A stretch of DNA of 64,000 bases from positions 18,934,309 to 18,998,308 of the forward strand of contig CM057228.1 of NCBI GenBank assembly GCA_029891385.1, in the 5' to 3' direction. Positions 10,483 to 22,931 of this stretch are shown piece by piece. Below the pieces are notes generated by a model. It was not told the origin of the DNA, searched no databases, and saw only the letters and a list, made by a program, of their open reading frames with translations. This DNA comes from Erythroxylum novogranatense. Lineage: Eukaryota; Streptophyta; Magnoliopsida; Malpighiales; Erythroxylaceae. Position 1 is the first letter of the stretch. Each line of letters opens with the position of its first letter. The translations under genes were made by a program, and so were the position numbers.

Positions 10483-13400
10483 TGTTGGACCCCGAACTTT
10501 TGATAATAATTAGAAATATTACAATGAATATTATTGAGAAAGAAATTGGTGAGACAAATTATGAATTTAAGAAAATTTGCTGAAATTAAGAAAAATTTAT
10601 AAGAAAAGAATTGTTTAGTTTAGAGGACTTTGATATTTGAATGAATTTATATGGACTATGAGAGGAAAGTGGATGAGTTGATTGAAATGAAGTTAAATAG
10701 CAAGAATTAAAAAGAAAAAGTGTAAAAATTTGAAGGATTTAGAAAGTTTGACTTTTTGGAGAGAGAATGTTTGACTTTGAGAGTTGACTTTTGTTTGAGG
10801 CAAAATTTGATAAAATGATCTACATGAAACTTGTAGATTATGTTAAGAGCTTTCTGTAGACAGAAAGTTTGCAATTTTTCGATATTGGGAGTGAAAGTTA
10901 TGATCAGTCAAAGTTTATGTTTGATAAGGTTGACTTTTGACTTTAATTATGATGACTGAATCTTTGACTGAGAAATTAACCTAGTTAGAGGTTAATTGAG
11001 CTTTGATGTTCCTCATGAAAATTGAAGGGTTTGTTTTGATCTTTATTTCGATATAAAGTATGCAATTTTTCGATCTCGGAATAATAAGTTATGATTTTTA
11101 CAAGTTTGTATAGAGGATAATATCTTTGACCGAAAAATGGACTCCTGTAGGAGTTGAATTGATGTTTATGTATTTCGTGAAAGATTTAGAGCTTCCCTCA
11201 AGCTTTCTATAGAGACTAAGTTTGTCAAAATTGGAGTTCGGAAGTAAGAGTTATGAATTTTGAAAGTTTTGAATTTTTATGTGAAAAAAAAATGAAAATG
11301 AAGTTGCCCAGTCACTAGGGCGACTCATCGCCCTGGTGATGGCGAGCTTTTAGCTCGCATCGCTAGGGCGACGCATCGCTAGGGCGACGCATCGCCCTCG
11401 CGACAGCGGGCATTCCGCCCGCGTCACCAGGCGACGCGTCGCCCGAGGCGACCTCGCCTTCGCCCCGCTCCAGTGCGACGCCGTTTTGCCCTTTTTGTTT
11501 TCTTGATTCCTCCTTTAATCCGACCTTTGTTCACTTTTTTGCTTATATCTTTTCCGTCCGACATCCGATTGAGTTGATTCTTATGAAGTTAGATTCCTAA
11601 GACAATTATCTGCATCCTCATAGAAATTTGTGAAGTTTTGAGATTAAATTAATAGTGATTAATTTAATCAAAGTGAGTCGGGAAATTTTCCGAGCATAGT
11701 TCAGTGTTTTGTGAAATTCGAGATCTGTAGAGATCCGATTGAAGTGATTCTTAAGGCGAAATAAAGAGAAGATAAAGGGCTACAAATCATAAGAAGACAT
11801 GAAATGTCAATTTTGCCCCTAAGACTTTTAATTTCTGAATTTAAGTTCGGATTAGGGTGTAATTTTTGGATTAGGAACACCTGTGAGTAATTTGAGCATA
11901 ACTTTTGATCTGGGAATCGAAATGAGGCGATTCTTGTTTTGAATTAAACTAGAGACATAAGGCTACAATTGTTATGAAGACATTGAGTTTCAATTTTGGG
12001 ATTAAGAATGTTAACCTTTGGACGAAAATAATCGTACATGGAAAATGTGTTAAAATTTGGATATACCCGAACTGTTTTGGTCATAACTTTTGATGTAGTA
12101 CTCCGAATTGAGCGCGGTCGGTGGCGTTGGATTCTTATGATTGAGAGAAACATTTCTCGAGAAGGAAGTTTTGAAAAATTCCTTCAGATCGATAGTGCGA
12201 ATCAAAACCGCAAGTGAAATGGCATAAAGTAACATGTGAGGGGCATTTTAGTCTTTTTATTAAATTTTAATGACATGGCATCATTTTAAGTGGTGTAGCC
12301 GTAGGAAAGGTCTGGAAATGTTAAGAGAAGAGAGAATAACGATTCTTTTAGAGAGAAGAAAGAAGAAATGAGAGAGAAAGATGAGAAGCTTTTTCGTATA
12401 TGGAGAAAGAAGAAAGAGAAAACTTAGTTTTGATTTTCTACTTGATTTTAAGGCTTTGGGATTCTTCCAAGAAGGAATAGGATGGAGAATGAAGGAAGCT
12501 TGCTTTGGGAACCAAGAATTTTCGAAAATGAAGAAGAAAAGAGGTAAGAGAAAATTTTGGATTTTGAGTTTTGATTAAGTTTTTGGTTTAGATTAATTAG
12601 AAATGATGTGGGTTTATGTGCTATGAGTTTTATTTTGTGATTGATGAGTTAATTTTGGTTATGGAAGATTTTAGAGAGAGAAAGCTTAGTGAGGAAGATG
12701 ATGAATAGTAAAATTTAGGGGTTTTTGAAATTGATGATTTAGATAGCTTGAATTAGTGATAAATTTGAGATATCCTAAGTTAATTTTGATGTTTATGCTT
12801 TAGGTGAAGTTTAATTTGAAAAATTATGAATTGGAGGTTTAGGCCAATTTTGGAAATTGAGAATTTTTGAAATTGGTGGTTTAGATATTTTGGAATTAAT
12901 GTGAATTGATGAATTGTGAAGTTAGTTTTGAAAATTATGTTTTATGATATTGAATTTGGGTGTATTGGTTTAGGCCAATTTTGAAAATTGAGGATTTTCA
13001 AAATTGGAGATTGAAATAGCTTGGAAATATGATAATTATGAATTTCCGATAGTTAATTTTGAGAATTATGCAAATTTATGATGTGAATTTGGGTGATTAT
13101 GGCTTAGGTCATTTTTAATTAAAAGAAAGAAAGAAGCAAGGATCAAATTGGAGCTTGGAACAAGTTCCTAGCGTCATTTCGAGGTGGGTAGCATATTTAT
13201 ATTTTTATTTATAGGCAATATACGAATTTTCAAAAATGAAAAAAAGCAAAAGTTTGGATTTTGATAAATTATTGTTTGTAAATGTTTGAAAATACGAATT
13301 GATTAAAAGTTTGAAATTTTGATTTCCGAAAGTTTTCTGAAAAATTATTATAAGCTGATTTGATAAATTGATAAAAATTTCTGAAAGTGCATTTGTTGTG

Positions 13401-14826
13401 TATGCATTATTCAATTGCTGAAATTATTGTTTGATTGAATGATTTGATTGTTGAATTTAGTGAACAATAGATTGAATAAATTGAGTTGTATGCATTTTGT
13501 GGAAAATTTGAAGAAAAGTAAGGTTTTGGAAAGTGCCTTTGGGCAATTTGAATTTCTGTTTTCGATATGTGTTATGTGGGTTTGGTAGGTCCTTTGGTGA
13601 GTCAGCGCTGTCTCTATGTGTATAGCCTTCTCCGGCTGCCCACTAGTGGCACGGAGTCTCGATTCGGACTCCTTCACATTTATCTTGGACCATTATATGC
13701 GGAAAGTGTAAGACGTTTCGCTCACGATCGCAGGATCGCTATCTTTGGGTATGCGAGACGTTCTGCTTGGACCTAGCTGGACCATTCGATATGTTATGTG
13801 TTTTCAATTTTGTTTCGTATGTTGCATTCATATTTATGAAAATTCGAGAATTTTGAAAAAATAAGAAAAGTAAGATGACTATGAAAAGTTTGAAATATAT
13901 ATATAAAAAAAGTTTGAGGAAATTGTTTGAAAAATTATAAAGTTTGAAAAAAATTAGCCCTTTGGCGAAAGATTATGAAAATGATTTCGCTTATTTGTCA
14001 TTTGTATAAATGTGTTATCCACGAGCTTCCAAGCTCACCCCCCTTTCATCCCCATCTCCAGGTTTCGAGCAGGAGATCGGATGAAAGAATGTGAAGACGT
14101 TAGTTGCGACATTTGTATAAGTTAAATTTCGAGTATTTTGGAATTTGTATATGAATTTGTGTATGATTTTTGGAATATATATTTATGTTTGATTCTGGGA
14201 ATGAGTTTGATTAATGAGACTAGTGGATTGAATTACAATTTGAAGCAGTTTAGAAATAGGTTTGTGTTTATCTGCTAAGATCCCGGACGGAGGGTCCGGT
14301 TGATTTTGATGTGTGTATGATTATTTCGGCCTTTAGAAGTGTATATTTGAACACTTTGCAGGTTTGGGTTAGGATTAAGGCAGTCGTTATGCTGCCGAAA
14401 TTTCGATAAAAATTTGTATGAATATGATTTTTGGGATTAATACCAATGTGTAAGAATATGGTTAAGTTTTGAGATTTCGCATGAGAAAGAATTTCCAAGG
14501 AAAAAGGATATAAGATTTCTTTGTATGAGTTTGATAAATGGGTATAAGAAGAAAAAAAAAAGTATACCGGATTTTGGAACGTCTTAGGGTTTCCAACGCG
14601 ATTGTGATCCTGCGTTCCTTCTTGCGCTTTCGGATGTCGGCATTTGTTTCTGCTTGCGTTCTGTATTCGCTTCGCATTTGCTTTGCGTTTGATTTGATTC
14701 AATTCGCTTTGTGGTCCGATTTGCATTTCGTTCCGCTTTCGTTTTATTCTGTTTCCGTATGTGTTTCGTTTCCTCCGTTCTTTCGCTTTTTCGGTTGGGA
14801 TCCGGTTCCCGGATCGGGTCCCAACA
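10483..14826 (+). repeat. 3' giant LTR of the non-autonomous element
   Basis: It is co-linear with 5482-9833. Visible indels against the 5' LTR include extra repeat units in the GC-rich cassette (11303-11483) and a missing stretch near 14695-14710. It ends CCAACA at 14826, followed by the CATCG target duplication. The 211-codon minus-strand frame at 14268-14903 crosses the LTR end into the outer LTR and is not a gene. Confidence 0.92.
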
Positions 14827-14831
14827 CATCG

Positions 14832-17800
14832 GGCCCATGACAACTGCCGCATACTCGAGCTAAGGACACTCGCAACATCCTTAATCCGACTATGCAAGGC
14901 CAACTGAATATCCTATTTTTTCTTTTTTTAAAAAAAAATTGGGCAGCACAATGACTGTTTTTTTTTAATTCCAAAACTTGCAATGATTTCAGACACACTT
15001 CTATGTGCATATCCAACCACAACTTCAGGACTCTCTAGTCCACTCAAGGCAATCTCAACTCCGGGCAATCTCAACAATAGTATCAATAGTTTATACATAA
15101 AATCTTTTATAAAAACCAAGGAAATCAAAAGTTAACTCACAAAATCATAAAGCGTATCTACATAAACACATTTCATGAGCCACTAGACAATAAAGTAAAA
15201 ACTAAGAAACTACCCACGTGTGATAATATCTCGAAAATGTCAAAAGATCCTACGATCCACTCAGAGCTTCAAACTCACTAAATTAACCTGCATGGTTGGA
15301 AAATAGAGGGGTTGAGTACACTAGGTACTCAGTGAGTAGAAAAAAACATATAACACAAATAGAATTTGATCATACCAAGACGGTGTAGATTGACCTATTA
15401 AGTAAATATACATGACATAAAAACACATAGGCCTAGCCTACGTCTCATCATATAATAGTTAGGAGCCACATAGGCCCAGCCTATTAATCACCCATCTGGT
15501 AAACATAAGTTTCAGTTCCAATATACAAATGCATAAAAACATCAAATGTATAAATCAAATCTCTTCAGAAATTAAATATCAAAATAATCCAAAACAATCA
15601 TATGTGACACCACTAGTCCGCCAAACTAATGTACACACCCACCGATTATCGATATTGGCTCGACTTTCATCCATGGTGAGTTTGGACTATAGTCAACAAG
15701 AGCGTCCTGACCCTAGGTGATGACCTCGTCGGTGTCCAGACTTTAGGTGTGTAATCACCCGCGAGTCCCGTAGAAAAGTGTCGATATGGTGACTCGACTT
15801 TCATGTACCAGCGTCAAGGGTACGGGAGTCGCTTAATCAGTTGTTCCCAGCACACGATTGGCCAATCGTCTCCTCACCAATCACAAAAATATCATATACA
15901 ACATTTAAGTATAAAAAATCAAGTAAGGCATCATGTCTTTATTTATTGGTCCAATCGTTAAAATGAAACCATACTGTGGCTCTAAGCCAAAGGAGAAAAC
16001 ATACACCTATCATATATGACTCATTTATGCATAAGTAAGTTTGAAAACATTATTTCATGCCATAATAGTCATCTTTTGCACTCTAAGTGCAAATTCATTC
16101 AAAAACATAATTTTAGAAAATAAAACATTGTTCTTTCACACTTTGAGTGTAGGTTTGTTGAAAACAATGTCATTTCTCAAAATACAAAATAAAAACATAA
16201 GTTGTACTCCAATAGCAAAAAGTTATTCAAAACCATATTTTTTATTAAATAAACAAATATACTAGCATCTATTGGAGATTAAATTCTTCTATGCATTACC
16301 TAGGTCCAAAATTCATGTACAAGTCATCATACATGCCTTAGAGTGATCTAATTCCATATGAGAAATATGATTCCCCAACTCACCTCACTTAGCTTCAACA
16401 ATCCTGGGTACGGGTTCCTTGATTCTTACCTCCCGAGACTTTATACATAAAGGACATACATTGTACAATGAAATTACTACTTAACATATATTTTATAATT
16501 ATATACCATCACATAAGTGTATAAAACACACTATCATTCCCTTTGAACTATAGGATTCAACACTTTAATTCCTCAAATGGTTACTTCCCTACTATCCACC
16601 TTAGTTTTTTTTTTTTTCATTTTCTAAGGCATTTAATGCCTTTAATCTAATACTTATTTCAAAACATAATTAAGCCCCTCTTTATCCAAACACATTAGGC
16701 CTTGTCAATATAAGCAACAATTCAAGTTTACTATAAGTAAACATGAAAGCCTCTTCCCAATGAACACCATCAAAATCCTTAAATCCTAAGCCAAATTCAC
16801 TTAGGCATTTTATCAAACACCTAAAGGCATAAACTTGAAAGCCTCCGTCTAATTTAATTCTTCCTCACTTTCGATCATCAATTCACCTCATACATACACA
16901 ATTAACATCATAGAGTTCATTTAAACCATCAATTTCAAAAGATATTCAAAAATTCACAAAGTTTCACCTAAAGGGGACAATTTCGGTTTTGACTTAAAAA
17001 ACCCTCTCCATGACATATTTCATTCATATAAACCATGTTTCATGCATAATCAAGCATGGGGAACAACATATCTTAACACCAAACTCAAAATCCTAATGTA
17101 GAGAGAGATGAGACAAAATTTACCCAAACATTCCTTTGGTGATATCTTCCAATCCTTTGAGAATTTCTCAAATATAATGATAGATTTGAGTTCCTTGATC
17201 CCAAATTAGCTTAGAACACCTTGGTTTGAGTTGAAAAATAAAAAAGAATGGTGAATTTTGGTGATGACCAAAACTTCCTCTCTTTCCTCTCTTCTCCTTC
17301 TTTCTCCTCTCTTTTAATTAAAAGAACATGTTTTAAGTCTTTAAAATGGAGTGCACGACCACACCTAAGAAGAGTCTAGAAATTTGACTCTTCTTTGACC
17401 AAACATGGTGAATTTACCGAATTGCCCTTAGTTATGTGAAATTACCATTATACCCTCCAAATTTTTCTAAATTTGCAATTAAGCCCAAAAATTGGGAATT
17501 ACCAAAGCTTTTATTTTTATTTTGTTCCTTGGACTTTTGAAAAATATAAATAAGCCCCTTAACTTTATAAAATTACGAATTGGTCCTCCAAAAATTGAAA
17601 AATTACAATTAAGCCCTTTAACTTTTGACAATTTGCAAATAAGCCCTTATATGCATCAACTTTTCCAATATAGCTTTCTAAGTGTCTGTTAAGTCTATAA
17701 ATCATGTATAATCATCTCTAAGGTATTAGAACACATTTAATTTTACCAACATGGTCATATCCATCCAATGGACTCGGTTTTACACACTTAAAAGCTCATA

Positions 17801-17999
17801 AGTCAGAAATCTCCAAGATTCTGCCTACCGATGAACTCTAAGTTCAGGTAAGGGCACATAACATTATATATCATTGGCATATGTACCAAAAGGATTCAAA
17901 TACATCTTTGAACTCATATACAACCATGTATATATGAATATACAGTAATATCTCTAAATACAGAAAAACACAGAAGAGCTCAGAAAGTCCGGTGTTACA
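14832..17999 (-). repeat. 5' LTR of the outer element, main part
   Basis: This continues the LTR interrupted at 5481. On the minus strand it starts TGTAACACCGG at 17999, matching the 3' LTR start at 168-1. Without the nested insertion the LTR is about 3.46 kb, including the 270-bp terminal duplication. The stretch 15085-15735 is homologous, piece by piece, to the four LTR B fragments. A hairpin-plus-pyrimidine motif shared with the other LTR families lies at about 15286-15345 in minus orientation. No GC-rich hairpin cassette is visible in this LTR. No coding content. Confidence 0.85.
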
Positions 18000-18073
18000 C
18001 CAAAGGTTCATACATAAGGTCTTTTACAAACAACAAGATAGTTAAGAGTTAAATTATAAAATCATAAAGCATG
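18000..18073 (-). repeat. LTR B fragment 1 (older LTR of the outer element's family)
   Basis: Homologous to about 15085-15150 of the outer 5' LTR. It begins abruptly at the outer LTR's terminus, which shows that the outer element inserted into another LTR of its own family. It ends in the GCATG target site (18069-18073) of the Tekay insertion. Confidence 0.75.
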
Positions 18074-21000
18074 TGTTGGGCCCCGATTCGCATTAAGTTT
18101 GTGTAAATATTTCTGAGGCTTAGTTTGCTAATTTTCTTTTTATTAAAATTAATTTGAGGTTTTAGTACTTAGTTATTGATTATTAAATGAAGGAATTGAG
18201 TTAAATTAGAGGTTTGATAAGTTTTGAGAAATTAAAAAGAGTAAGTGGGTGTAAGGGCAATTTAGGAAGTTTACTTATGTTTTTAAGGTTAAAGGCTAAG
18301 AAGGAGGGTTAAATTGGTCTTTTTAGTTTAAGAAAAACAATAAGAAATGAAGTAAAGGGTGGAGTAGTCGTATGAAGTGATGAAATAAGTGGAAAGTGTA
18401 AAGGTTATTAAAACATGAAGAAAGAAACGAAATTGCAAGGAAGGTTTTGTAACTTATGAAAACTACGTAGTTTTGATAAAAGGGGCTTAGGTTTTTAAAG
18501 CTTAAGAAATAAGTTTCTTAGGTTATTGAAGAAGCATACGAAACTTACATAGAAAAGAGAAAGAGGAGATTTTCGTAGGAGATAAGAAGAAAAAGAAGAA
18601 GAAGAAGAAGAAGAAGAAGAAGAAAAGAAGAAAGAGCTTAGGATTTTATGCTTGGAAAAGGAGGGTTTAAGAGTTTACTTAAGAAGAAAGAGGAAGAGGA
18701 AGAGGTTAATCCTTCCTTAAAAGCAAAAGAGCAAATTCGTGGGTTTTGACCTAAGGTAAGGAATTTTGGATTTCTTTGAGTTATTTAGGTTAGTTTTAGT
18801 TTAAATGGCTTAGTTAAGGTATGGGTAAAGTTAGGTAGGTGTTTTTCCATACTTTCATATCCTTAGAAAGTCCAATTTTGTTATTTTCTTATTCTTATGG
18901 GATAATTATGTTTAATGAAGGTGAATTGAGGCATTTGGAGGAAGAAGCAAGGCCTTTGGATTAATCTCAAAGTTAAAAGAATTAAGGTGGGTGATTCTTT
19001 AATAATTGAGTAATAAGTTTATTGAACTTTTTTATAATCAATGCTTTCCAATGACTTTGTTTTGTGAATAATGTACTTTTTGTGATATGATTAATTTGTA
19101 GATGTAATTCTTTAATTGTGAATTCATGTTGAAATGATTGAATATTGGTTTTGGAGAATTTATGATTTCGGAAAAAGATTTGCCATTTTGGCCAATTATG
19201 TGAAAATAGATTTGTAAGGCCAATTACGGCTATTACTTTCAAATTGTGTGAAATATGTGCTATTTTTGGATTTGTGGTGGTCCCTTCTGAGTCAGGTGCA
19301 CCTGTTTATTATAGGCTTCTCCCGCCTGCCCGCTAGTGGCCGTGGAGTTCCTCTTAAGGACTCCTATTCGTCACGATTATACATGACGCTTCATGAAATG
19401 TGTAGTTCGTTCTGTTTCGGATCCACCCGAATCATATTCCTGTGCTTATGTGATAGGTTGAATTGTAAATTACTAATGTGATAACTTTGTAAAATGATTT
19501 TGAGAAATGTGAAACATTTTAGTAATGTGACGTTGTTTGAAAATGAGTAAATGATGATTTTTGCTTATTGCTTGTTTATTAACTTATCACCCACGGAGCC
19601 GTCGAGCTCACCCCCATTTCCCCTCCACAGGTACTGGGCGAGAAACCGAGTCACCGCATCGGAATTGAGGCAACTCCGATGCAATTTTGCTTTTGAAGTT
19701 GTGTTTTGAGAAAACAGGCTTTAGGTCGCATTTTGAGCTTTTATGTAATTTTTGCTACTTTTGATGTAATCGGGTCAAAATGTCCTCTAAAGCTTGTATT
19801 ATTTCTACTTTCCTTGTAAATGAAACAAAAATGGGGTTTAGTGTATCTTTGGTATATGTTGTATGGTTGAGAATGCCAAAAGAAATGAATGAAATCATGT
19901 AACTTGATGGATTGAAATTGAGGAAATGTTTAGAAGCAAGATGGCTTTGGGATTTGAGAATGTTTAGAAGCTTAGGAGTGTGTTGTTGCCTTGAATGTTG
20001 AATTATTATGCATGTTGTAGCATTGGATTGAAGATTTGGGTTAGGAGTAAAATAGGGGAGGTGTTGTCCAATTTTTCCAAAAATTGGGCAGCAACTTCCA
20101 TTTGATTTTAGACTGGTTTAGAGCTTGAATTGGTTTGGATTGTCTTCTTGAATAATGTAGAGCATGATTAGAGCTTTCCAACGACATAAAATTTGTCTCA
20201 ATTGGACTTAGGATGAAAACGTTATGAGAGTGGAAAGGTTTCAGCCACTGTTGTTAGTCATGAAATTTTGCAGCAACTTTGAAAGGATTTTTCACCCAAT
20301 TAGAGACTGATTTGATTTTTGCTTTCTTCATGAAAAATGTAAATTATATTTCTATCTTTAAAATGAGGTATGATTTGAAATCATTGGAGTTAGGAATAAA
20401 AAGATATGAGGTTGGGAGTGTTGACAGTTACTGTTCATTATGCCAAATTACTGTTCCATTGGTTTTTCATTTAGGCTGAAACGTTAAGTGTGATTTTACC
20501 CTCTTTAATGATTGAATTGATTTTTGCACTCTACAAGAAACTTGTAGGTAATCCTTTCTTCTTTCTAATGAGGTATTATATGCCTTATTTCGAGTTAGGA
20601 GTGAAAAATTTATGGGATTTAGAAGACAACAGTTACTGTTCATTTAGGTAAATTACTGTTTCATTGGCTAGTTTTTAGGCTGAACCTTTGTCTGTGTTTT
20701 TATCCCTCTAAATGATTGTTTCGATTTTTGTTCCCTTCATGAAACTTGTAGAGCATCTTTTTATCTTTCCAATGAGGTAAAATGAGTCATTTTTAGACTT
20801 GTGTGCTAAAAGATATGAACTTTCAAATTTTAGCATTGTGTAGGGAAAATGAGTGTTAATAGCAGTACCTTTGAAGCCAATTATAACTATCTTAATGGCT
20901 AAATTAGTTTTTAAATCCTTCTAGAAAGTTGTAGAGCTCTCTTTTATCTTTCTTTGGAAACTAATTTTGCAAAATTTCGATTTCGGGATGAAAAGTTATT

Positions 21001-21540
21001 AAAGTTTAAAGTTAGAGAAGTTTTCATTAGTTTTAACAATTGAATTTTCAATTTGGGGCAATTAAACCCCGTTTCCTATTTTATTCGTTTCTCCCCCATT
21101 TGACCTCCGATTTGCACGATTTTTGAAGCATTATCTTCAGAAAAAAATTTCATACCCCTTTTTGATAAAATGAGAGTGTCGGGTTTTAGTCGGACTTTAC
21201 GGACATTACAAAAGAGAATCAATTTTATGACGGGTTTCGATATAAGTCCATTTTTGGGCGATTTTGTGACCTATAAAGATCCAATTGAAGTGAGATTCGT
21301 TTCTATTTTCCCTAAAGATATGGAATTTCATTTTAGCATCGGATTTCGTTATGGGCCCTAAGCAAATAAATTTTTACTTAAGGATAATTAGGGTGAATTT
21401 ATCAAGTTTTGTTCGGAGGACATTAAATTAAGTTCAATTCGAGGTTTCCTTCGTGGTGAGGAATTCCTCCTTCCTGAGTTTCGCGCCCAGATGTCACGAA
21501 GGACGACGGGCACGTGACCCACCGAGGATGGGTTTCAACA
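18074..21540 (+). repeat. 5' LTR of the Tekay element
   Basis: Starts TGTTGGGCCCC and ends TTTCAACA. It contains a GAA microsatellite (18583-18633), two islands also found in the giant LTRs (about 19270-19440 and 19591-19630), and five degenerate monomers starting near 20142, 20326, 20531, 20735 and 20918, each carrying a version of the GAAAAGTTATGA core. It lacks the GC-rich hairpin cassette. Confidence 0.95.
18583..18633. repeat. (GAA)n microsatellite in the Tekay 5' LTR
   Basis: A purine-only GAA/AAG run. The same tract in the 3' LTR (26973-27037) is longer and purer, accounting for part of the length difference between the LTRs. Confidence 0.9.
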
Positions 21541-21544
21541 CTTA

Positions 21545-21556
21545 TGGTATCAGAGC
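21545..21556 (+). promoter_or_regulatory. Primer binding site of the Tekay element
   Basis: TGGTATCAGAGC, four bases after the 5' LTR end, complementary to the 3' end of plant initiator Met-tRNA. Confidence 0.95.
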
Positions 21557-21771
21557 TTTCGGTTGTAGGTTCGGATATAAAGAGAAATTTAGGGTTTTTG
21601 TGTATTTGGGTGAAAGTGAATTATGCGCATTGTTGCTTTATTTAAATTGTTTTAAATGATTTTAAATGTGGATTTTGCATGAAATTTTGCAAGAATTAAA
21701 GCGTTCGAGATACTTTGAAAATTGTTTTTTCCTGAACTAAGATTTTCACTAGTTTTCTTTGAAGGATTAAT

Positions 21772-22737
21772 ATGCCACGTCGGGGTAGAACCCGAGGGAC
21801 TCGATCTCGCTCAAGTTCTCGCCAGGAGAGTACAAATGAGTCTCATGTCCCACAAGTTGCAGGGACACACTCTGCTCCTGGCCCTGAGGCACTTAGTGTG
21901 CAACCTGAGGAGCCTCCTCCTCCTCCTCCTCCTACTGTGCCTGTTATGGATCCCCAGGTTTTTCAGGCTCTGGCCCAGGCTTTCACCCATGCCTTAGGTC
22001 AGGGATCTCGGGCTCCTGTGCTAGTTACTGATGTGAGAGGTGGACAGTTTGATAAACTGCGGAAGTTCGGAGCAGTGGACTTTTATGGTACCACCAATCC
22101 TGAAGAAACAGAATCTTGGTTGAAGAGGACAGAGAGAGTCCTGGTTCAGATGAAATGTTCAGATGCGGAGAAGCTGGAATATGCTGTCAGTTTATTGCAG
22201 AGTGATGCTCTCCACTGGTGGGAGTCAGTCCCACAGAGTCAAGTTGTACTACCAGTGCTTTCATGGAGAGATTTTGGTGCATTCTTTAGAAAGAAGTATC
22301 TTTCCCGGGTCTATATGCAGGACAAGGCCAGGGAATTTCTTAATTTGACTCAGAGGGAGATAATTGTTAGCAAGTATGAGCGGAGATTCACTCAGTTGTC
22401 CAGGTATGCAGCTCATATTGTGGCCAGTGAGGAAGACAAGTGTAGAAAGTTTGAGGGAGGCCTCCACCTGGGCATCAAGGAGAAGGTAATTCTTCATAAT
22501 TTCTGTGATTATCAAGCGGTGGTGGACATTGCACTCAGTGAAGCTAGAGAACATCGATGCGAGGAGGTGGCGGGAAGAGAAAGAGTAGAGAGCAATCCTT
22601 CAGAGAGGGGTCGATGTCTGATCGACAGGGTGGCAGAAGTGCGGACTCGAGTCAGGAGGCGTGAGGGCCCTCAGCAGAGTAAACGATTCGAGGCGAGTCG
22701 ATCTGAGCTTCCTCGGCAGGAGGAAATAGTAGAGTGA
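21772..22737 (+). pseudogene. Gag of the Tekay element, truncated before the zinc knuckle
   Basis: 321 codons from the first ATG after the PBS. The N-terminus is basic (MPRRGRTRG), followed by a proline run at residues 47-54. The retrotransposon-gag core spans about residues 95-235 and includes DFYGTTNPEETESWL and the double Trp in DALHWWESV (residues 145-153). A TGA at 22735-22737 ends the frame. The zinc knuckle that should follow is recognisable at about 22765-22860 but is split between frames, with its last Cys not readable. Gag would bind RNA and build the particle. In the family it is continuous with protease and pol. Confidence 0.88.
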
Positions 22738-22931
22738 GAGAAGCGAGATTGATTCCTCCGTGTGAGCACTTGTGGGCATCCGCATCGAGGAGAGTGCTAT
22801 AGGTTATGCAGTGCATGTTTCAAGTGTGGGAGAGGGCCACGAATTAAAGAATTTCCTCAGATGCTCGGAGGAAGGATCTGACCTCGGACTCGAGAGGAGA
22901 GCAGAGGCAGTGGGGACGGACCAATTTCGAG

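Larger units (their letters stand above)
5482..14826 (+). mobile_element. Non-autonomous LTR retrotransposon with giant LTRs and a 649-bp interior
   Basis: A complete element bounded by TGTTGGACCCC... and ...GGGTCCCAACA, flanked by a perfect 5-bp target duplication CATCG (5477-5481 and 14827-14831). Two long LTRs (4352 and 4344 bp) enclose only 649 bp. The interior holds a perfect 13-base primer binding site at one end and a polypurine tract at the other, and no coding sequence in any frame. It must therefore rely on enzymes made elsewhere. The sequence around its polypurine tract matches the pol 3' end of the Tekay element at 18074-29957, pointing to Tekay-type helpers. The proportions differ from TRIMs (short LTRs) and from classical LARDs (interior of several kb). 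Confidence 0.92.

Noticed and set aside
14268..14903. 211-codon minus-strand open frame
   Set aside because: It spans the 3' end of the giant LTR and crosses the element boundary and TSD into the outer LTR. Its Arg/Lys-rich content reflects the pyrimidine-rich LTR end, and frames over the equivalent 5' LTR (9383-9733) differ.
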